Of a DNA stretch of 64,000 nt, positions 23,398 through 33,232 are shown one piece after another; positions within the stretch are counted from its first letter, which is position 1, and the number at the start of each line of letters is the position of its first letter. Both the position numbers and the translations under genes were made by a program. The notes below the pieces were generated by a model. It was given only the letters and a program-made list of their open reading frames with translations. It had not been told where the DNA came from and did not search any database. The stretch spans positions 5,144 to 69,143 of the forward strand of contig DF820466.1 of NCBI GenBank assembly GCA_000739535.1, written 5' to 3'. Source of the stretch: Candidatus Vecturithrix granuli. GTDB lineage: Bacteria; Moduliflexota; Moduliflexia; Moduliflexales; Moduliflexaceae.

Positions 23398-25659
23398 TCA
23401 GGCTTCTTTCTTGAAATAGGCTTCATACACGTTGGCGGCGGTCATGCGGACGCCTTCCAGCCCCAGGGCCCAGAGCACCAGTGAAAAGTAATCTTCAAAC
23501 ACGATCGAACCGAAATCGGGGCTGGGGGCATAAAGAATTTGGAAACCCAGGGCTATTGCGGCCGAAAAATAGATGACTAAGGAGCCATAAGTCACGATTT
23601 TAGACACTGTACGGGGTTTACGGATATAGGAGATCATCTGATCGAGATCCCCGCTCTTCTGCTTCTCTTCCAATAACGCTGAGGCCGCATCACTCAATAC
23701 TTCCGCCCGATTATACAGGCCGCGTTCCTCCTGCGTCTCATTTAGTAGCAATTGTTCTGCCTGTTCTGACAGGCGTAACACGGCATGAAGGTGTCTGCTT
23801 TCTGCCTGTTCGCGAAGTTCTTGTATCCTGACAAACAGTACAAGTTGATCCTGAATCAGGCGCAGATACTCAAACGTCTCGTTCAATTCATCAAATTTCA
23901 ACAAGTTATGACAATAATCGCGCCATTGCGCTATTTTCCCGCCTAATTTCGGATATTGTGCGGCTTCTTCGAGCAATTTTTCCAGATTTCGCAGCAAATC
24001 TTCATGGGTTAATGGTCGAAGTTTAGTCGAACTTTGTTCTTGCGTCTGAGTGGATTCTGGGCGTAAAGTTTGTTCAGTGCGTTCTTCATCCGACGATTCT
24101 TCATTCGGCGTCTCTTGGTGCGTGATCGGGTGAAACGGCTCATATTGTTTACGGATACCATCGAGCATTTCGATCACCTGATTGACATCCCATTCCGCCC
24201 GGTGGATGGCATCCCAGGATGCGCCTTCCAGGAAATTTTTACAGTCGCGGATCATCCGGCGTAACTCAGTCATTTTCTTATCACGGCCCTTTATCCGTTT
24301 TTCCGCTTGTTTGATTTTTTCGATAATCGTCAGTGTTTTGTCGAGCTTGTGCAGGGCGTCATCAACATCCTCATAGCGATTATCTTCAAGGGCTTGTTGC
24401 GCTTTCTGGTACCAATTACTGACAATCTGGCCGACCTGCGCGCCTGTCACCTGTTTTACGTGCTGTTGATAGTCATCCAACACCTTTTGCAAGCGTTGGG
24501 AACGAAACATGTTTTCATTGATCTTTTCAGGCGATAATTCAAAAGCCGCTTTGCGCAGCAAGGCATTGGTTTCATCCAACGCGCTCATACTCTCCGCGCT
24601 CATCAGAATACGGTCAATCTCGCTCAAAATCAGTTCAGTTTTGCTTTTATCCGCTTTTTTTACATATTCCAGGCTGCTGAAAAGCTTTTCGCGGGCAGTT
24701 TGTAAATCGCGCCGGGCCAGGCGATAGGCCTGAAAAAATATCTCGATCTGTTTGAAGATGGCTTCTGTCTCTTCGTAATCGCTCTCAATTTTCGGCAAGA
24801 GTTGAATCAACTCGCTATTCAGGCGCGAGTTTTGCGGATCGCTTTCCCCCAGAGTTTGGACCTCGTTCAACAGATCTTGAATTTTGGCCCGCAGTTCCTC
24901 CGCCCCCTGCTTGCGGTGCTCATATTCTGCCAGTTTGTGTCCCACTCCCCTCAGAGCGGCTTCTGTATGCTCGAATTGAAATTCCTGATTATATTGCCGT
25001 GCTTTTTCTAAAAATCGTTCCGCCTCTACCAGAAATGGATCAGCTTCGTTTCCGGCCAATTTAATTGTTTTGTGTAATTCCTCTACTCGCTGATCCAGCC
25101 GATTTTTATGTCGTCCTTTTTTCGCCCAATGATTGACGCCCGATGTCAACAGCACCGACCCTAATAACACCACAACCGGCAATTCCCACGAGGCTTTCAC
25201 GCTGACGCGAATATTCACATCTTTGCGTTCACCGCTGACCGTATCATGAATCGTGAGGCCGCCGAGGTAGGTCCCGGCTTGTTGGAAGCCGCCGATGGTC
25301 AAATCCACGCGCTGCAACCCGCCCGGGGTCAAGGCCACTTGCTGTTTGGCAATGCCCACCATCACGGTGCTCACATCCACAATGTCGCCGCTGGTAATGT
25401 CGGTAAAAGGGCGGGCAACCAGTTCCAATTCCGCGCGCTTGAGACTGCTGGTTTCCCGGATAATCAGTTGAATTTTGCGGTCAGTCGCGCCGACCGTGAT
25501 CCCTTTGGTTAAGATGATTTCTTCCGGTTCAATGGCGATTTGCAGTTTTGACGGCAGTTGCGCTGTTTCCGTCGCGCCCACTTCCTGGCTGTACCCAGGA
25601 CAGGCTAAAAGTAAACAGCATTCCAGGATGAATATGAAAAACATCTGCTTTGTGTGCAT
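23398..25659 (-). CDS. Large coiled-coil envelope protein
   Basis: 753-aa protein with a signal peptide or first membrane helix (FFIFILECCLLLACPGYSQ), an extracytoplasmic beta-rich domain (residues about 30-155; EPEEIILTKGITVGATDRKI, GTYLGGLTIHDTVSGER), a membrane helix near 163-180, a long alpha-helical, largely coiled-coil region (about 190-660), and two membrane helices near the C-terminus (SLVIYFSAAIALGFQILY; FSLVLWALGLEGVRM). I do not recognise the family. The start at 25659 is chosen because the longer frame is translated from palindromic repeats. It lies 100 nt behind a sigma-54 response regulator gene on the same strand. A scaffold or mechanical role is possible but unproven. Confidence 0.7.
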   Translation of the reverse strand: MHTKQMFFIFILECCLLLACPGYSQEVGATETAQLPSKLQIAIEPEEIILTKGITVGATDRKIQLIIRETSSLKRAELELVARPFTDITSGDIVDVSTVMVGIAKQQVALTPGGLQRVDLTIGGFQQAGTYLGGLTIHDTVSGERKDVNIRVSVKASWELPVVVLLGSVLLTSGVNHWAKKGRHKNRLDQRVEELHKTIKLAGNEADPFLVEAERFLEKARQYNQEFQFEHTEAALRGVGHKLAEYEHRKQGAEELRAKIQDLLNEVQTLGESDPQNSRLNSELIQLLPKIESDYEETEAIFKQIEIFFQAYRLARRDLQTAREKLFSSLEYVKKADKSKTELILSEIDRILMSAESMSALDETNALLRKAAFELSPEKINENMFRSQRLQKVLDDYQQHVKQVTGAQVGQIVSNWYQKAQQALEDNRYEDVDDALHKLDKTLTIIEKIKQAEKRIKGRDKKMTELRRMIRDCKNFLEGASWDAIHRAEWDVNQVIEMLDGIRKQYEPFHPITHQETPNEESSDEERTEQTLRPESTQTQEQSSTKLRPLTHEDLLRNLEKLLEEAAQYPKLGGKIAQWRDYCHNLLKFDELNETFEYLRLIQDQLVLFVRIQELREQAESRHLHAVLRLSEQAEQLLLNETQEERGLYNRAEVLSDAASALLEEKQKSGDLDQMISYIRKPRTVSKIVTYGSLVIYFSAAIALGFQILYAPSPDFGSIVFEDYFSLVLWALGLEGVRMTAANVYEAYFKKEA

Positions 25660-25678
25660 AGTCTTTACCCTTCGTATA

Positions 25679-25796
25679 AGAAACCGGGTTTTTGGCAAAA
25701 ACCCGGTTTCTCTTCTATTTCTTGAAATCTTCATGCAAGAAACCGGGTTTTTGAGAAAAACCCGGTTTCTTTTCTATTTCTTGAAATCTTCCTTGC
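25679..25796. repeat. Tandem duplication of the regulator gene's 3' end with its palindrome
   Basis: Two 59-bp units (25679..25737 and 25738..25796) each hold a palindrome of the AGAAACCGGG family and the segment TCTATTTCTTGAAATCTTC. The right-hand unit contains the genuine last codons and stop of the response regulator gene; the left one is an extra copy downstream of it. Confidence 0.85.
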
Positions 25797-27177
25797 GTAG
25801 TTCGAATTTTTTCATTTTGCCGTGAATGCTTCGGGTAGTCAATCCGGTGTGTTCGGCCACCCGCTTAATACTGCCGTGGTAGCGAGCCAGGATGCGTTTC
25901 AGATATTCTTTTTCCACCTGATCAATGGCCTGGTCACGCACCTGATCCAGGGGTAAATCTTCGTTAAAATCCAGCAAATTGCTTTCACCGGTTTTGCGGT
26001 GCACTTTGTTAGGGAGATCAATATTGACTAATTCGGATCCGCGTTCGAGAATAATTGAGCGTTCGATGATATTTTCCAATTCACGCACATTGCCAGGCCA
26101 ATCATAAGTCATTAATGTATGAATTGCCTCATCTGAAATTGCGTGAATTCGACGGCGTCCATGCTTTTCGACAAAGTGTTGAGCCAAAAGCGGAATATCC
26201 TCTTTACGCTGGCGCAGCGGCGGGAGATTGATCGGAATCACATTGATGCGATAATACAAATCTTCACGGAATCGCCCTTCTTCAACCGCCTGTTCCAGGT
26301 CTTCATTGGTGGCAGCGATGATGCGCACATCGGTTTCAAGCGTGCGCGTGCCGCCAACCCTTTCAAACTGGCGTTCCTGAAGCACTCGTAGCAGTTTCAT
26401 CTGCATAGCAGGCGACACATTGCCAATTTCATCCAGAAACAGCGTACCCTGATCCGCGAGTTCAAATTTACCGATTTTCTGACGAATTGCTCCGGTGAAG
26501 GAACCTTTTTCGTGACCGAATAACTCGCTTTCCAGGAGATTGTCGGCTAAAGCTCCGCAGTTAATGGCGACAAAGTTCTTACGTTTGCGTTTACTGCCAA
26601 AATGGACGGCTCTGGCGACAAGTTCCTTACCGGTGCCGGTTTCTCCCTGAATCATAACGGTCGAATCGGTCATAGCGACATTGGCGATCAATTGAAAGAC
26701 TCGTTCCATTTTCGGACTTTGGCTGATAATATTTTCGACCGTATATTTGCCCAGAACTTCACTGCGCAGATAACGGTTTTCTTCTTTCAAACGCTGCTGC
26801 TCAAAGACCTTTTCGATCACCATCAAGACTTCCTGCGCATTAAAGGGTTTGGTGATATAATCGCTCGCCCCCAGTTTCATGGCTTCAACCGCAGTTTCTA
26901 TCGTCCCGTGCGCGGTCATCATGATGACTGCAACGTCCAGTCCCTCATTACCAGCTTGCAGACTTTTCTGGCGCAACGCTTTAAGCAGCGACATCCCGTC
27001 CATTTTCGGCATTTTGATATCCGAGAGAATCAGATCAAACTCGGCGTGTTCACATGCCGCCAATGCCTCTTCCCCGTTGTGCGCTACTTGCGATTCATAG
27101 CCTTTACGAGCTAAAATCTGATCTAAATAACTGGAAAAGACCTTTTCATCGTCAACAATAAGCATACGTTTTGGCAT
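25774..27177 (-). CDS. Sigma-54-dependent response regulator (NtrC/AtoC type)
   Basis: 467-aa transcription activator. Receiver domain at residues 1-120 with phosphorylation site D53 ([13 protein letters not shown]) and [11 protein letters not shown]+ domain about 145-385 with Walker A GETGTGKE, the sigma-54 contact loop in [12 protein letters not shown] (GSFTGA instead of the commoner GAFTGA), and Walker [10 protein letters not shown]; a Fis-type helix-turn-helix at the C-terminus ([20 protein letters not shown]). It would activate sigma-54 promoters when phosphorylated by an unlinked histidine kinase; none is adjacent. The coiled-coil envelope protein downstream is a candidate co-transcribed gene or target. 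Confidence 0.93.
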   Translation of the reverse strand: MPKRMLIVDDEKVFSSYLDQILARKGYESQVAHNGEEALAACEHAEFDLILSDIKMPKMDGMSLLKALRQKSLQAGNEGLDVAVIMMTAHGTIETAVEAMKLGASDYITKPFNAQEVLMVIEKVFEQQRLKEENRYLRSEVLGKYTVENIISQSPKMERVFQLIANVAMTDSTVMIQGETGTGKELVARAVHFGSKRKRKNFVAINCGALADNLLESELFGHEKGSFTGAIRQKIGKFELADQGTLFLDEIGNVSPAMQMKLLRVLQERQFERVGGTRTLETDVRIIAATNEDLEQAVEEGRFREDLYYRINVIPINLPPLRQRKEDIPLLAQHFVEKHGRRRIHAISDEAIHTLMTYDWPGNVRELENIIERSIILERGSELVNIDLPNKVHRKTGESNLLDFNEDLPLDQVRDQAIDQVEKEYLKRILARYHGSIKRVAEHTGLTTRSIHGKMKKFELRKEDFKK

Positions 27178-27191
27178 ACTACCCTAATGAA

Positions 27192-27230
27192 GAATTGTCA
27201 ATTGTCAATTGTCAATTGTCAATTGTCAAT
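27192..27230. repeat. Heptanucleotide tandem repeat (AATTGTC)5
   Basis: Five tandem AATTGTC units plus a partial one. It overlaps the end of the GT9 gene: the last residues I-D-N and the TGA are read from it. A 7-nt unit shifts the reading frame when copy number changes, although here it would only alter the extreme C-terminus. Confidence 0.9.
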
Positions 27231-28247
27231 GATTCCCAGAAGTTGTTCCACAGCCTTTTCAACCTCTTGCACGGTTAAAGCTTTCATACAATCGTGCGTT
27301 TTGCACTCTGTTTTATGACATTCCAGACAAGATACTTTGCCCTGAACCGCCTTGTGCAGCGGGGAAGGATAGGTCCAATTCACCGCGGCCGTCGGCCCCA
27401 TAATCGTCAATGACGGCGTTCCGACAGCGACCGCAATGTGCCGGGGCGCTGAACAATTTCCGATATGCAGGTCGCTTTTTTGGATCAGAGCCGCAAGCTG
27501 TACCAAATCTGTCGGACAGGCCAGTTTATGCGGATATTGCCCTTGCTGCACCAGCGAGGTCACCATGTCGTGCTCTTCGGGCCCCCAGATAAAAATCACG
27601 GCTGCCTGATAGCGTTCGACCAGACGATCCGCTAATTCCACGTAACGCTCAGGAATCCAGCGTTTGGCCTGGCGGCGGCTTGTCGGATCAATCGTGATCA
27701 CAGGTCCGGCCTGCTGTTCTAAGAGATGTTCTTGTCTGAAAAATTCATCAATATAATGTGTAGCGTCTTCAGACACCATAAGCACTGGCGGCGTCAGTTC
27801 GCCTGAAATACCGACGGCGCGCAGTAAGGCGAGTTTATCTTCAACGGCATAGCATGTACCATTTTTAATTTCAGGCGTGTGCGTGTACCACCAGGATCGT
27901 CCGCTGTGATACGTCGCAATGCGCTGCGGCGCGTCTGTCAGAAAAGACATCCATGCACTGCGCGGGTTACAAAAAAAATCAATAACCAGATCATACTTCG
28001 CTTTACGTAATTCCCTCGCCAGTTTAAGATCTTCCAGAAACGTGTTGCGGCGCTTGCGGGTGATAATCGCATCAAGATGCGGATTGCCGCACAGCAATGC
28101 CGCCGGTCCGGTTTCTGTCAAAAAACTGATACGGCTGTGAGGATAATGATCGCGTAGCACTTTGATTGCCGGGGTTGTTAACAACACATCCCCGACCTGC
28201 CGCAGTTGAATCACCAAAATATTTTCAGCGCTTTTGATACCAGTCAT
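27219..28247 (-). CDS. Glycosyltransferase family 9 (heptosyltransferase-like)
   Basis: 342-aa enzyme with the ADP-heptose:LPS heptosyltransferase fold. The N-terminal ILVIQLRQVGDVLLTTPAIKVL and the C-terminal DLHIGNCSAPRHIAVAVGTPSLTIMGPT are the hallmark segments; a cysteine-rich tail (VSCLECHKTECKTHDCM) follows, as in several GT9 proteins. It would add a sugar to the lipopolysaccharide core or another surface glycan on the cytoplasmic face. The start at 28247 overlaps the upstream phosphatase gene by 23 nt, suggesting coupling; an ATG at 28271 is an alternative. The 3' end runs into a heptanucleotide repeat. Confidence 0.88.
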   Translation of the reverse strand: MTGIKSAENILVIQLRQVGDVLLTTPAIKVLRDHYPHSRISFLTETGPAALLCGNPHLDAIITRKRRNTFLEDLKLARELRKAKYDLVIDFFCNPRSAWMSFLTDAPQRIATYHSGRSWWYTHTPEIKNGTCYAVEDKLALLRAVGISGELTPPVLMVSEDATHYIDEFFRQEHLLEQQAGPVITIDPTSRRQAKRWIPERYVELADRLVERYQAAVIFIWGPEEHDMVTSLVQQGQYPHKLACPTDLVQLAALIQKSDLHIGNCSAPRHIAVAVGTPSLTIMGPTAAVNWTYPSPLHKAVQGKVSCLECHKTECKTHDCMKALTVQEVEKAVEQLLGIIDN

Positions 28248-28617
28248 GTAATGAACGCCAAAGCTCCTCATAGGGTTGAGCACTCGGATGTTTCGTCTGA
28301 ATGAACGCCAAAGCTTCGTCAAACGACATGCCGCACTCATAGAGATAGGCGGTGCAGATCGTCGCTGACCGGCTGACCCCGGCAAAACAATGCACTAACA
28401 CGCGATGGCGCTGCAGAATATGTTCGCGGATAAACTGCGTACATTCGCCTATCACGGACAAATCGGCCAGATATTCAAAATCGGGAAAATAGACGCGTTT
28501 ATAATACAACGGCGTATAATAGTGAAATTGGCTCAGATTCAGAATCGCATCCACCGCCGGATGCGATTCTGCATCCGCCAGATCGCCGATGGCCAGACAG
28601 TCAAAAATAAAATCCAT
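28225..28617 (-). CDS. Dual-specificity protein phosphatase
   Basis: 130-aa protein of the DSP family. The P-loop is VLVHCFAGVSRSA with nucleophile C77 and R83, and D46 in YFPDFEY is placed to be the general acid. It has no membrane segment. It overlaps the GT9 gene, so they are probably expressed together. The target (phosphotyrosine/serine protein or a sugar phosphate) is not known. Confidence 0.88.
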   Translation of the reverse strand: MDFIFDCLAIGDLADAESHPAVDAILNLSQFHYYTPLYYKRVYFPDFEYLADLSVIGECTQFIREHILQRHRVLVHCFAGVSRSATICTAYLYECGMSFDEALAFIQTKHPSAQPYEELWRSLHDWYQKR

Positions 28618-28703
28618 TCAGTATCCTCTTGTACAATTTATTCTTCACCTTCACCCCTGTCAAACTCATTTTGATGAGAACGAAAATTCAGGAATCGTTT
28701 TTT

Positions 28704-29951
28704 TTACTTCTTCCTTCTACGCGCCAGTTCCGCTAACACGTCATCCACGCTGATCTGATGTTTTGCCAGTAATACCGTGACAAAATAGAACACGTCGGCG
28801 GCTTCCCAGATGATTTCATCCGGCGTGTTGGCTTCGACGACTTCCTGAGCTTCTTCCAAAATTTTCTCGCGCAGCAGTTCAGGCGTCAATTGGGCGGTAT
28901 AGGATTTAGGATCATTGGCCTGAATGCGCTGCACGAGCACGTCGTACAGTTGATGCAGACTGAAACGCTGATCCCCAAAACAGGAATACATGCCGGTATG
29001 ACAGGCAGCGGTCTGTTGTTTGACGGTCGCAAGCAAGGCGTCGCGGTCACAATCGGTACGGATTTTCACGAATTCCTGGGTATGCCCGGAGGTTTCGCCT
29101 TTGGTCCAGAGTTCCTGGCGTGAGCGCGAAAAATATGTCATTTTGCCGCTTTCAAAGGTTTTGCGCAGCGAATCTTGATTGCTGTAGCCCAGCATGAGTA
29201 CCTGTCTGTATGCATCTTGCGCGATTGTCGGAATTAATTCCCCCTTCTGCCAATTCAATGAGGCGATAAAGGCATCGGTCAGATTGATTTTGCCGGTATA
29301 GAGCGCCATGCCCAGTTGCACGTCAACGCCGAACTCCGCAAGCTGCTGTACTTCTGCAAGCGACGCCACGCCTCCGGCGACCGTGATTTTTCTGTTAGTG
29401 GCTTGAAGCAATTGTTGCACTAAGTTCAGGTCAGTGCCTTGCATCATGCCCTCGCGTTCGACGCAAGTAAACAAAAACTCCGAAGCGTAGGGTTCCAATT
29501 CCTTTACGGCTTGCAAAAGTGGAATGTTGGTTTGATGTTTCCAGCCGCGCGTCACAATTTCGCCATGCAAAGCGTCAACCGCGATTATAATGCGCGGCTG
29601 TCCAATGTGATTCACCAATTCTTGAAGAAAGGGATGATTGATTTGATTGCGCTCAAACGCTTGCGACCCGATAATCACTTTCACCGCGCCCAGAGAAACC
29701 AGTTCTTTTGCTTTTTCAACTGTACGGATACCACCGCCCACGCGACAATCAGCATGTTTCAAGAGCGATTTCATCAGGGCGATATTTTCGCCTTTGCCCA
29801 TCGCCGCATCTAAATCAATGACCGCGACATCGCCATATTGATCGAATTGCTGCGCCAAAGCGACCGCATCTTCCCGTTCCAATACTTTTTCCTGTCCTTG
29901 TTTCAGTTGCACCACCTTGCCCTGCATAATATCAATTGAAGCCACTACCAT
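28704..29951 (-). CDS. Trifunctional HisA-HisI-HisE fusion protein
   Basis: 415-aa fusion covering three histidine biosynthesis steps. Residues 1-232: HisA isomerase (ProFAR isomerase), with catalytic D7 ([12 protein letters not shown]) and D126 ([10 protein letters not shown]). Residues about 237-327: HisI cyclohydrolase, with [16 protein letters not shown], the metal site DCDRD (300-304) and [10 protein letters not shown]. Residues about 332-415: HisE pyrophosphohydrolase, with [13 protein letters not shown] and EAADVFYF. HisIE fusions are common; HisA at the front of one is unusual. The gene overlaps hisF by 7 nt and follows hisH-hisF in one operon. Confidence 0.93.
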   Translation of the reverse strand: MVVASIDIMQGKVVQLKQGQEKVLEREDAVALAQQFDQYGDVAVIDLDAAMGKGENIALMKSLLKHADCRVGGGIRTVEKAKELVSLGAVKVIIGSQAFERNQINHPFLQELVNHIGQPRIIIAVDALHGEIVTRGWKHQTNIPLLQAVKELEPYASEFLFTCVEREGMMQGTDLNLVQQLLQATNRKITVAGGVASLAEVQQLAEFGVDVQLGMALYTGKINLTDAFIASLNWQKGELIPTIAQDAYRQVLMLGYSNQDSLRKTFESGKMTYFSRSRQELWTKGETSGHTQEFVKIRTDCDRDALLATVKQQTAACHTGMYSCFGDQRFSLHQLYDVLVQRIQANDPKSYTAQLTPELLREKILEEAQEVVEANTPDEIIWEAADVFYFVTVLLAKHQISVDDVLAELARRRKK

Positions 29952-30700
29952 CGTACAACAACTCCTTTTTCTGCAAGTTCACGTTTAATATTCTGAATCG
30001 TGTATTCGCCATAGTGCAATAACGACGCCAGCAACACAGCATCCGCTTTTCCGATTTCTATCGCTTCAAACATCTGATGCACATTCCCCGCGCCGCCGGA
30101 GGCAATCACAGGAATACCGACAGATTCTGAGACTCTGGCGTTTAATTCTAAATCGTAACCTTGTTTCATGCCATCCATGTCAATCGAATTGAGTAAAATC
30201 TCTCCTGCACCAAGCTTCTCAGCTTTGATCGCCCATTCAACCGCATCAAGTCCGGAATCATGCCGGCCGCCGTGAGTATAAGCATGCCAGCTATTCCCTG
30301 TACGCTTGGCGTCAATTGATAACACCATGCACTGGGCCCCGAAAATATAGGCCCCTTCAGACAAGAGTTCAGGCTGTTTGATGGCTGAAGTACACATCGC
30401 CACTTTGTCGGCCCCGGCCATCAAAATTCGGCGCATATCTTCGACGCTGCGGATGCCGCCGCCGACCGTTAAGGGAATAAAGACCTCTTTTGAGACGTTT
30501 TCGACCACTTCAATCAGCGTTTCACGACTTTTATAAGATGCGCCGATATCTAAAAAGACCAGTTCATCTGCGCCCTGGTCATTATAAAAACGGGCGAGTT
30601 CTACCGGGTCACCGGCATCGCGGATCTCTTTGAATTTCATCCCTTTGACGACCCGGCCATCGTCCACATCTAAACAGGGGATAATGCGTTTTGCTAACAT
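29945..30700 (-). CDS. hisF: Imidazole glycerol phosphate synthase, cyclase subunit
   Basis: HisF closes the imidazole ring using ammonia delivered by HisH. The 251-aa (beta/alpha)8 barrel has the catalytic D11 in [15 protein letters not shown] and D130 in SIDAKRTGN, and the phosphate loops [10 protein letters not shown] and ASGGAGN. The ATG at 30700 overlaps the hisH stop by 7 nt, and the 3' end overlaps the HisA-I-E gene, so the three are translated in a tightly coupled operon. Confidence 0.96.
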   Translation of the reverse strand: MLAKRIIPCLDVDDGRVVKGMKFKEIRDAGDPVELARFYNDQGADELVFLDIGASYKSRETLIEVVENVSKEVFIPLTVGGGIRSVEDMRRILMAGADKVAMCTSAIKQPELLSEGAYIFGAQCMVLSIDAKRTGNSWHAYTHGGRHDSGLDAVEWAIKAEKLGAGEILLNSIDMDGMKQGYDLELNARVSESVGIPVIASGGAGNVHQMFEAIEIGKADAVLLASLLHYGEYTIQNIKRELAEKGVVVRW

Positions 30701-31296
30701 AAGGTCACCCAATTTCTTAAGAGTTGAATTCCGACATCGCTGCTTTTTTCAGGATGAAATTGCACCCCGTAAATACGCCCTTTCTGCACCGCAGACGTAT
30801 AGGTGATGCCGTAATCGGTTGCGGCAATTGCGACTTCCGGACTCTCCGGGTTGACATAATAGCCGTGCAGAAAGTAAAAAAAGGCGTTATCGGCAATGCC
30901 TTCAAATAGCGGCGTAAATCTGGTATGTTGTACCTGATTCCAGCCAATCTGCGGCACTTTGCCTTGAGTAAACTGCGGAATATTGCCGTGAAACACGTCA
31001 AAACCTTTTACCCCCGGAGATTCCTCGCTGTCACCAAAAAGCATTTGCATTCCCAGACAAATGCCTAAAAAGGGCTGATCCGCAGCTAACCATTCCGCAA
31101 CCGGGTCGTACAATTTTTTAGCTTTCATAGTTTCCACCGCCGCCCCAAACGACCCAACGCCCGGCAAAATAATTTTTTCAATATGTTCTGTAAAATCCGC
31201 CTGGGATTGAATGATCACATTATCAATGTTCAGAAAATCAATCGCTTTTTTGACTGAGCGGAGATTCCCCGCGCCATAATCAATAATTCCAATCAT
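30694..31296 (-). CDS. hisH: Imidazole glycerol phosphate synthase, glutaminase subunit
   Basis: HisH hydrolyses glutamine for the HisF cyclase. The 200-aa class I amidotransferase has the nucleophile cysteine in [11 protein letters not shown] and the His/Glu pair in VQFHPEKSS; the N-terminal [14 protein letters not shown] is typical. AGGAG stands 8 nt before the ATG at 31296. It is the first gene of the leftward his operon, divergent from hisG. Confidence 0.96.
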   Translation of the reverse strand: MIGIIDYGAGNLRSVKKAIDFLNIDNVIIQSQADFTEHIEKIILPGVGSFGAAVETMKAKKLYDPVAEWLAADQPFLGICLGMQMLFGDSEESPGVKGFDVFHGNIPQFTQGKVPQIGWNQVQHTRFTPLFEGIADNAFFYFLHGYYVNPESPEVAIAATDYGITYTSAVQKGRIYGVQFHPEKSSDVGIQLLRNWVTLC

Positions 31297-31384
31297 CCTC
31301 GTTCTCCTACCAAAATACCCGTTCGTAGTCAATGCTTTAGCGGCTCTTCACGCCGCTAAAGCGGCTACTACAAACATCACGACT

Positions 31385-31436
31385 CTCCTATCAATCTGGA
31401 GCGTAAACTATACTTTGTGCTCCAGATTGATAGGAG
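31385..31436. promoter_or_regulatory. Perfect 18-bp inverted repeat between divergent his genes
   Basis: CTCCTATCAATCTGGAGC (31385..31402) and its exact complement (31419..31436) flank 16 nt. It lies in the 377-nt gap between hisH and hisG, where both promoters must be. A second hairpin, CTTTAGCGG/CCGCTAAAG (about 31332..31360), lies nearer hisH. It could be an operator, a leader hairpin or a repeat; no T-run follows. Confidence 0.5.
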
Positions 31437-31673
31437 GTTGATTCTCATTATGCTGTGACATAGCATACAAAAACGGCGAAAAGCGTCAAGGGAAAAAACA
31501 TGATGACACACTCCTTCCTGGAATTAATGCACAAACCTCAGCAAGAATTTCCTGCTCATCAGGTTTTATTTCCTTGACTTCTTTGTGGATTCATTTTTTT
31601 CAGAGGAACGTGTTTTTTAAGAAGACAGGATAATCTCTAAAAATATAGATGTTTGTGGAGAACGACTATACTC

Positions 31674-32540
31674 ATGAAAGCAGAAACGAGAAAATTACGC
31701 GTGGTGATCGCGAAAGGTCGTATTTTTCAGAATATTGCGCAGCTTTTGCACGATGTCGGCATTGATCTTCGGGCGAGTGAGCGCGATTATCGTCCGGTCG
31801 TCAATAACCTGGACATTGAAATTAAATTAATGAAACCGCAGAATATCCCTAAATTAGTGGAATTGGGGTCGCACGATATTGGTTTTACCGGGAAAGATTG
31901 GGTGGTGGAAACCGCTTCTGATGTGCATGAAGTCATGGATTTTGGATTTGATCCGGTGCGAATTGTCGCAGCGATCCCAGACTATCTCGATCTGGAAAAA
32001 TTACGACAGCAGCGGATTGTCGTCGCGTCGGAATATGAACGGATTGCCACCTCATATCTGCAACAGCACGGATATAATTATGTGCTGTTAAAAACCTTTG
32101 GCGCAACCGAAGTGTTTCCCCCGGATGATGCGGATATGATTATTGACAATACCTCGACCGGCAGAACCTTACAGGAGCACAAATTACAGATCATTGATAC
32201 GGTGTTGGAATCGTCAACCCGCTTTATCGCTAATCATGCCGCGATGCAAGATCCCTGGAAAGTGGAACAAATCCATCAGATGGAAATTTTATTTCAGTCA
32301 ACTCTGGCCGCGCGAGGGCGGGTCATGTTGGAAATGAACGTACCAAAAGAACATTTTGATGAGACTGTCAAACTGCTGCCGTGTATGCGTTCTCCTACGA
32401 TATCTCCGTTATACGGTGAGGCCGGATATGCGGTAAAAGTAGCGGTAAAAAAAAGTGAAGTGCTGTATTTAATCCCCAAACTCAAAAAATTAGGGGTAAC
32501 AGATATTCTGGAATATGAATTACGTAAGGTGATCATTTAG
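31674..32540 (+). CDS. hisG: ATP phosphoribosyltransferase, long form
   Basis: First enzyme of histidine synthesis, joining ATP and PRPP. The 288-aa length fits the long HisG with a C-terminal regulatory domain, which works without HisZ. Visible are LRVVIAKGRIFQNIAQLL at the N-terminus, IGFTGKDWVVE, the PRPP loop ADMIIDNTSTGRTL, and the regulatory-domain end KKSEVLYLIPKLKKLGVTDI. The start at 31674 gives the family N-terminus; an in-frame start at 31653 is possible. It is divergent from hisH-hisF-hisA/I/E; hisB, hisC and hisD are not in the window. Confidence 0.93.
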   Translation: MKAETRKLRVVIAKGRIFQNIAQLLHDVGIDLRASERDYRPVVNNLDIEIKLMKPQNIPKLVELGSHDIGFTGKDWVVETASDVHEVMDFGFDPVRIVAAIPDYLDLEKLRQQRIVVASEYERIATSYLQQHGYNYVLLKTFGATEVFPPDDADMIIDNTSTGRTLQEHKLQIIDTVLESSTRFIANHAAMQDPWKVEQIHQMEILFQSTLAARGRVMLEMNVPKEHFDETVKLLPCMRSPTISPLYGEAGYAVKVAVKKSEVLYLIPKLKKLGVTDILEYELRKVII

Positions 32541-32593
32541 TCAGAGGTATTGTTTCAGAAACGGAGAACAATCACTCAAGGAGGATAAAGATT

Positions 32594-33220
32594 ATGAAAA
32601 CAATAGTATGTTTTGGCGATTCGAATACCTGGGGCTATCATCCGGCGACGAAAGAACGCTACGGGCGCGATGAACGTTGGGCCGGTGTGTTGCGAAACAC
32701 ACTCGGTGCAGAGTATCTGATTATTGAGGAAGGCTTAAATGGACGCACAACGGTGTGGGATGATCCGATTGAGGGCTACAAAAACGGCAAAGAGTATCTG
32801 ATTCCCTGCCTGGAAACGCATAAGCCGCTTGATCTGGTAATTATTATGCTGGGAACCAATGACCTGAAAAAACGTTTTTCTCTGTCAGCCTTTGATATTG
32901 CCAAAGGCGTGGGCGTATTGGTTTCAATGGCGCAGCGTAGTGAAACAGGTGCCGGCGGCCATGCGCCGAAGGTGCTGTTGCTTGCTCCTCCACCGGTCGC
33001 CAAGCTGAGCGATTTTGCGGAGATGTTCGAAGGTTCTGAGGAAAAATCGCGGAAACTCGGCAAATATTATCGTCAGGTTGCAGAAGAACTGGGCTGTGCG
33101 TTTCTGGACACTTCAGAAGTGATTGTCTCGAGCGATGTTGACGGCATCCATTTTGATTTGGATGAACATCGTAAGTTGGGGGAAAAAGTCGCAGCAATCG
33201 TACGGACACTCTTGCAGTAA
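32594..33220 (+). CDS. SGNH/GDSL-family hydrolase
   Basis: 208-aa esterase-like protein. The block I nucleophile is S10 in VCFGDSNTWGYH, block III is MLGTNDLKK, and the Asp/His of the triad are near DGIHFDLDEHR. No signal peptide is present, so it should act in the cytoplasm. It resembles the arylesterase/acetylhydrolase group. CAAGGAGG is 10 nt upstream. It follows hisG by 53 nt and may share its transcript, though no functional link is evident. Confidence 0.88.
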   Translation: MKTIVCFGDSNTWGYHPATKERYGRDERWAGVLRNTLGAEYLIIEEGLNGRTTVWDDPIEGYKNGKEYLIPCLETHKPLDLVIIMLGTNDLKKRFSLSAFDIAKGVGVLVSMAQRSETGAGGHAPKVLLLAPPPVAKLSDFAEMFEGSEEKSRKLGKYYRQVAEELGCAFLDTSEVIVSSDVDGIHFDLDEHRKLGEKVAAIVRTLLQ

Positions 33221-33232
33221 ACGGAAATATTG

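Noticed and set aside
31297-31673. Histidine leader-peptide attenuator before hisG
   Set aside because: No short frame with a run of His codons is present; the inverted repeat lacks a T-run.
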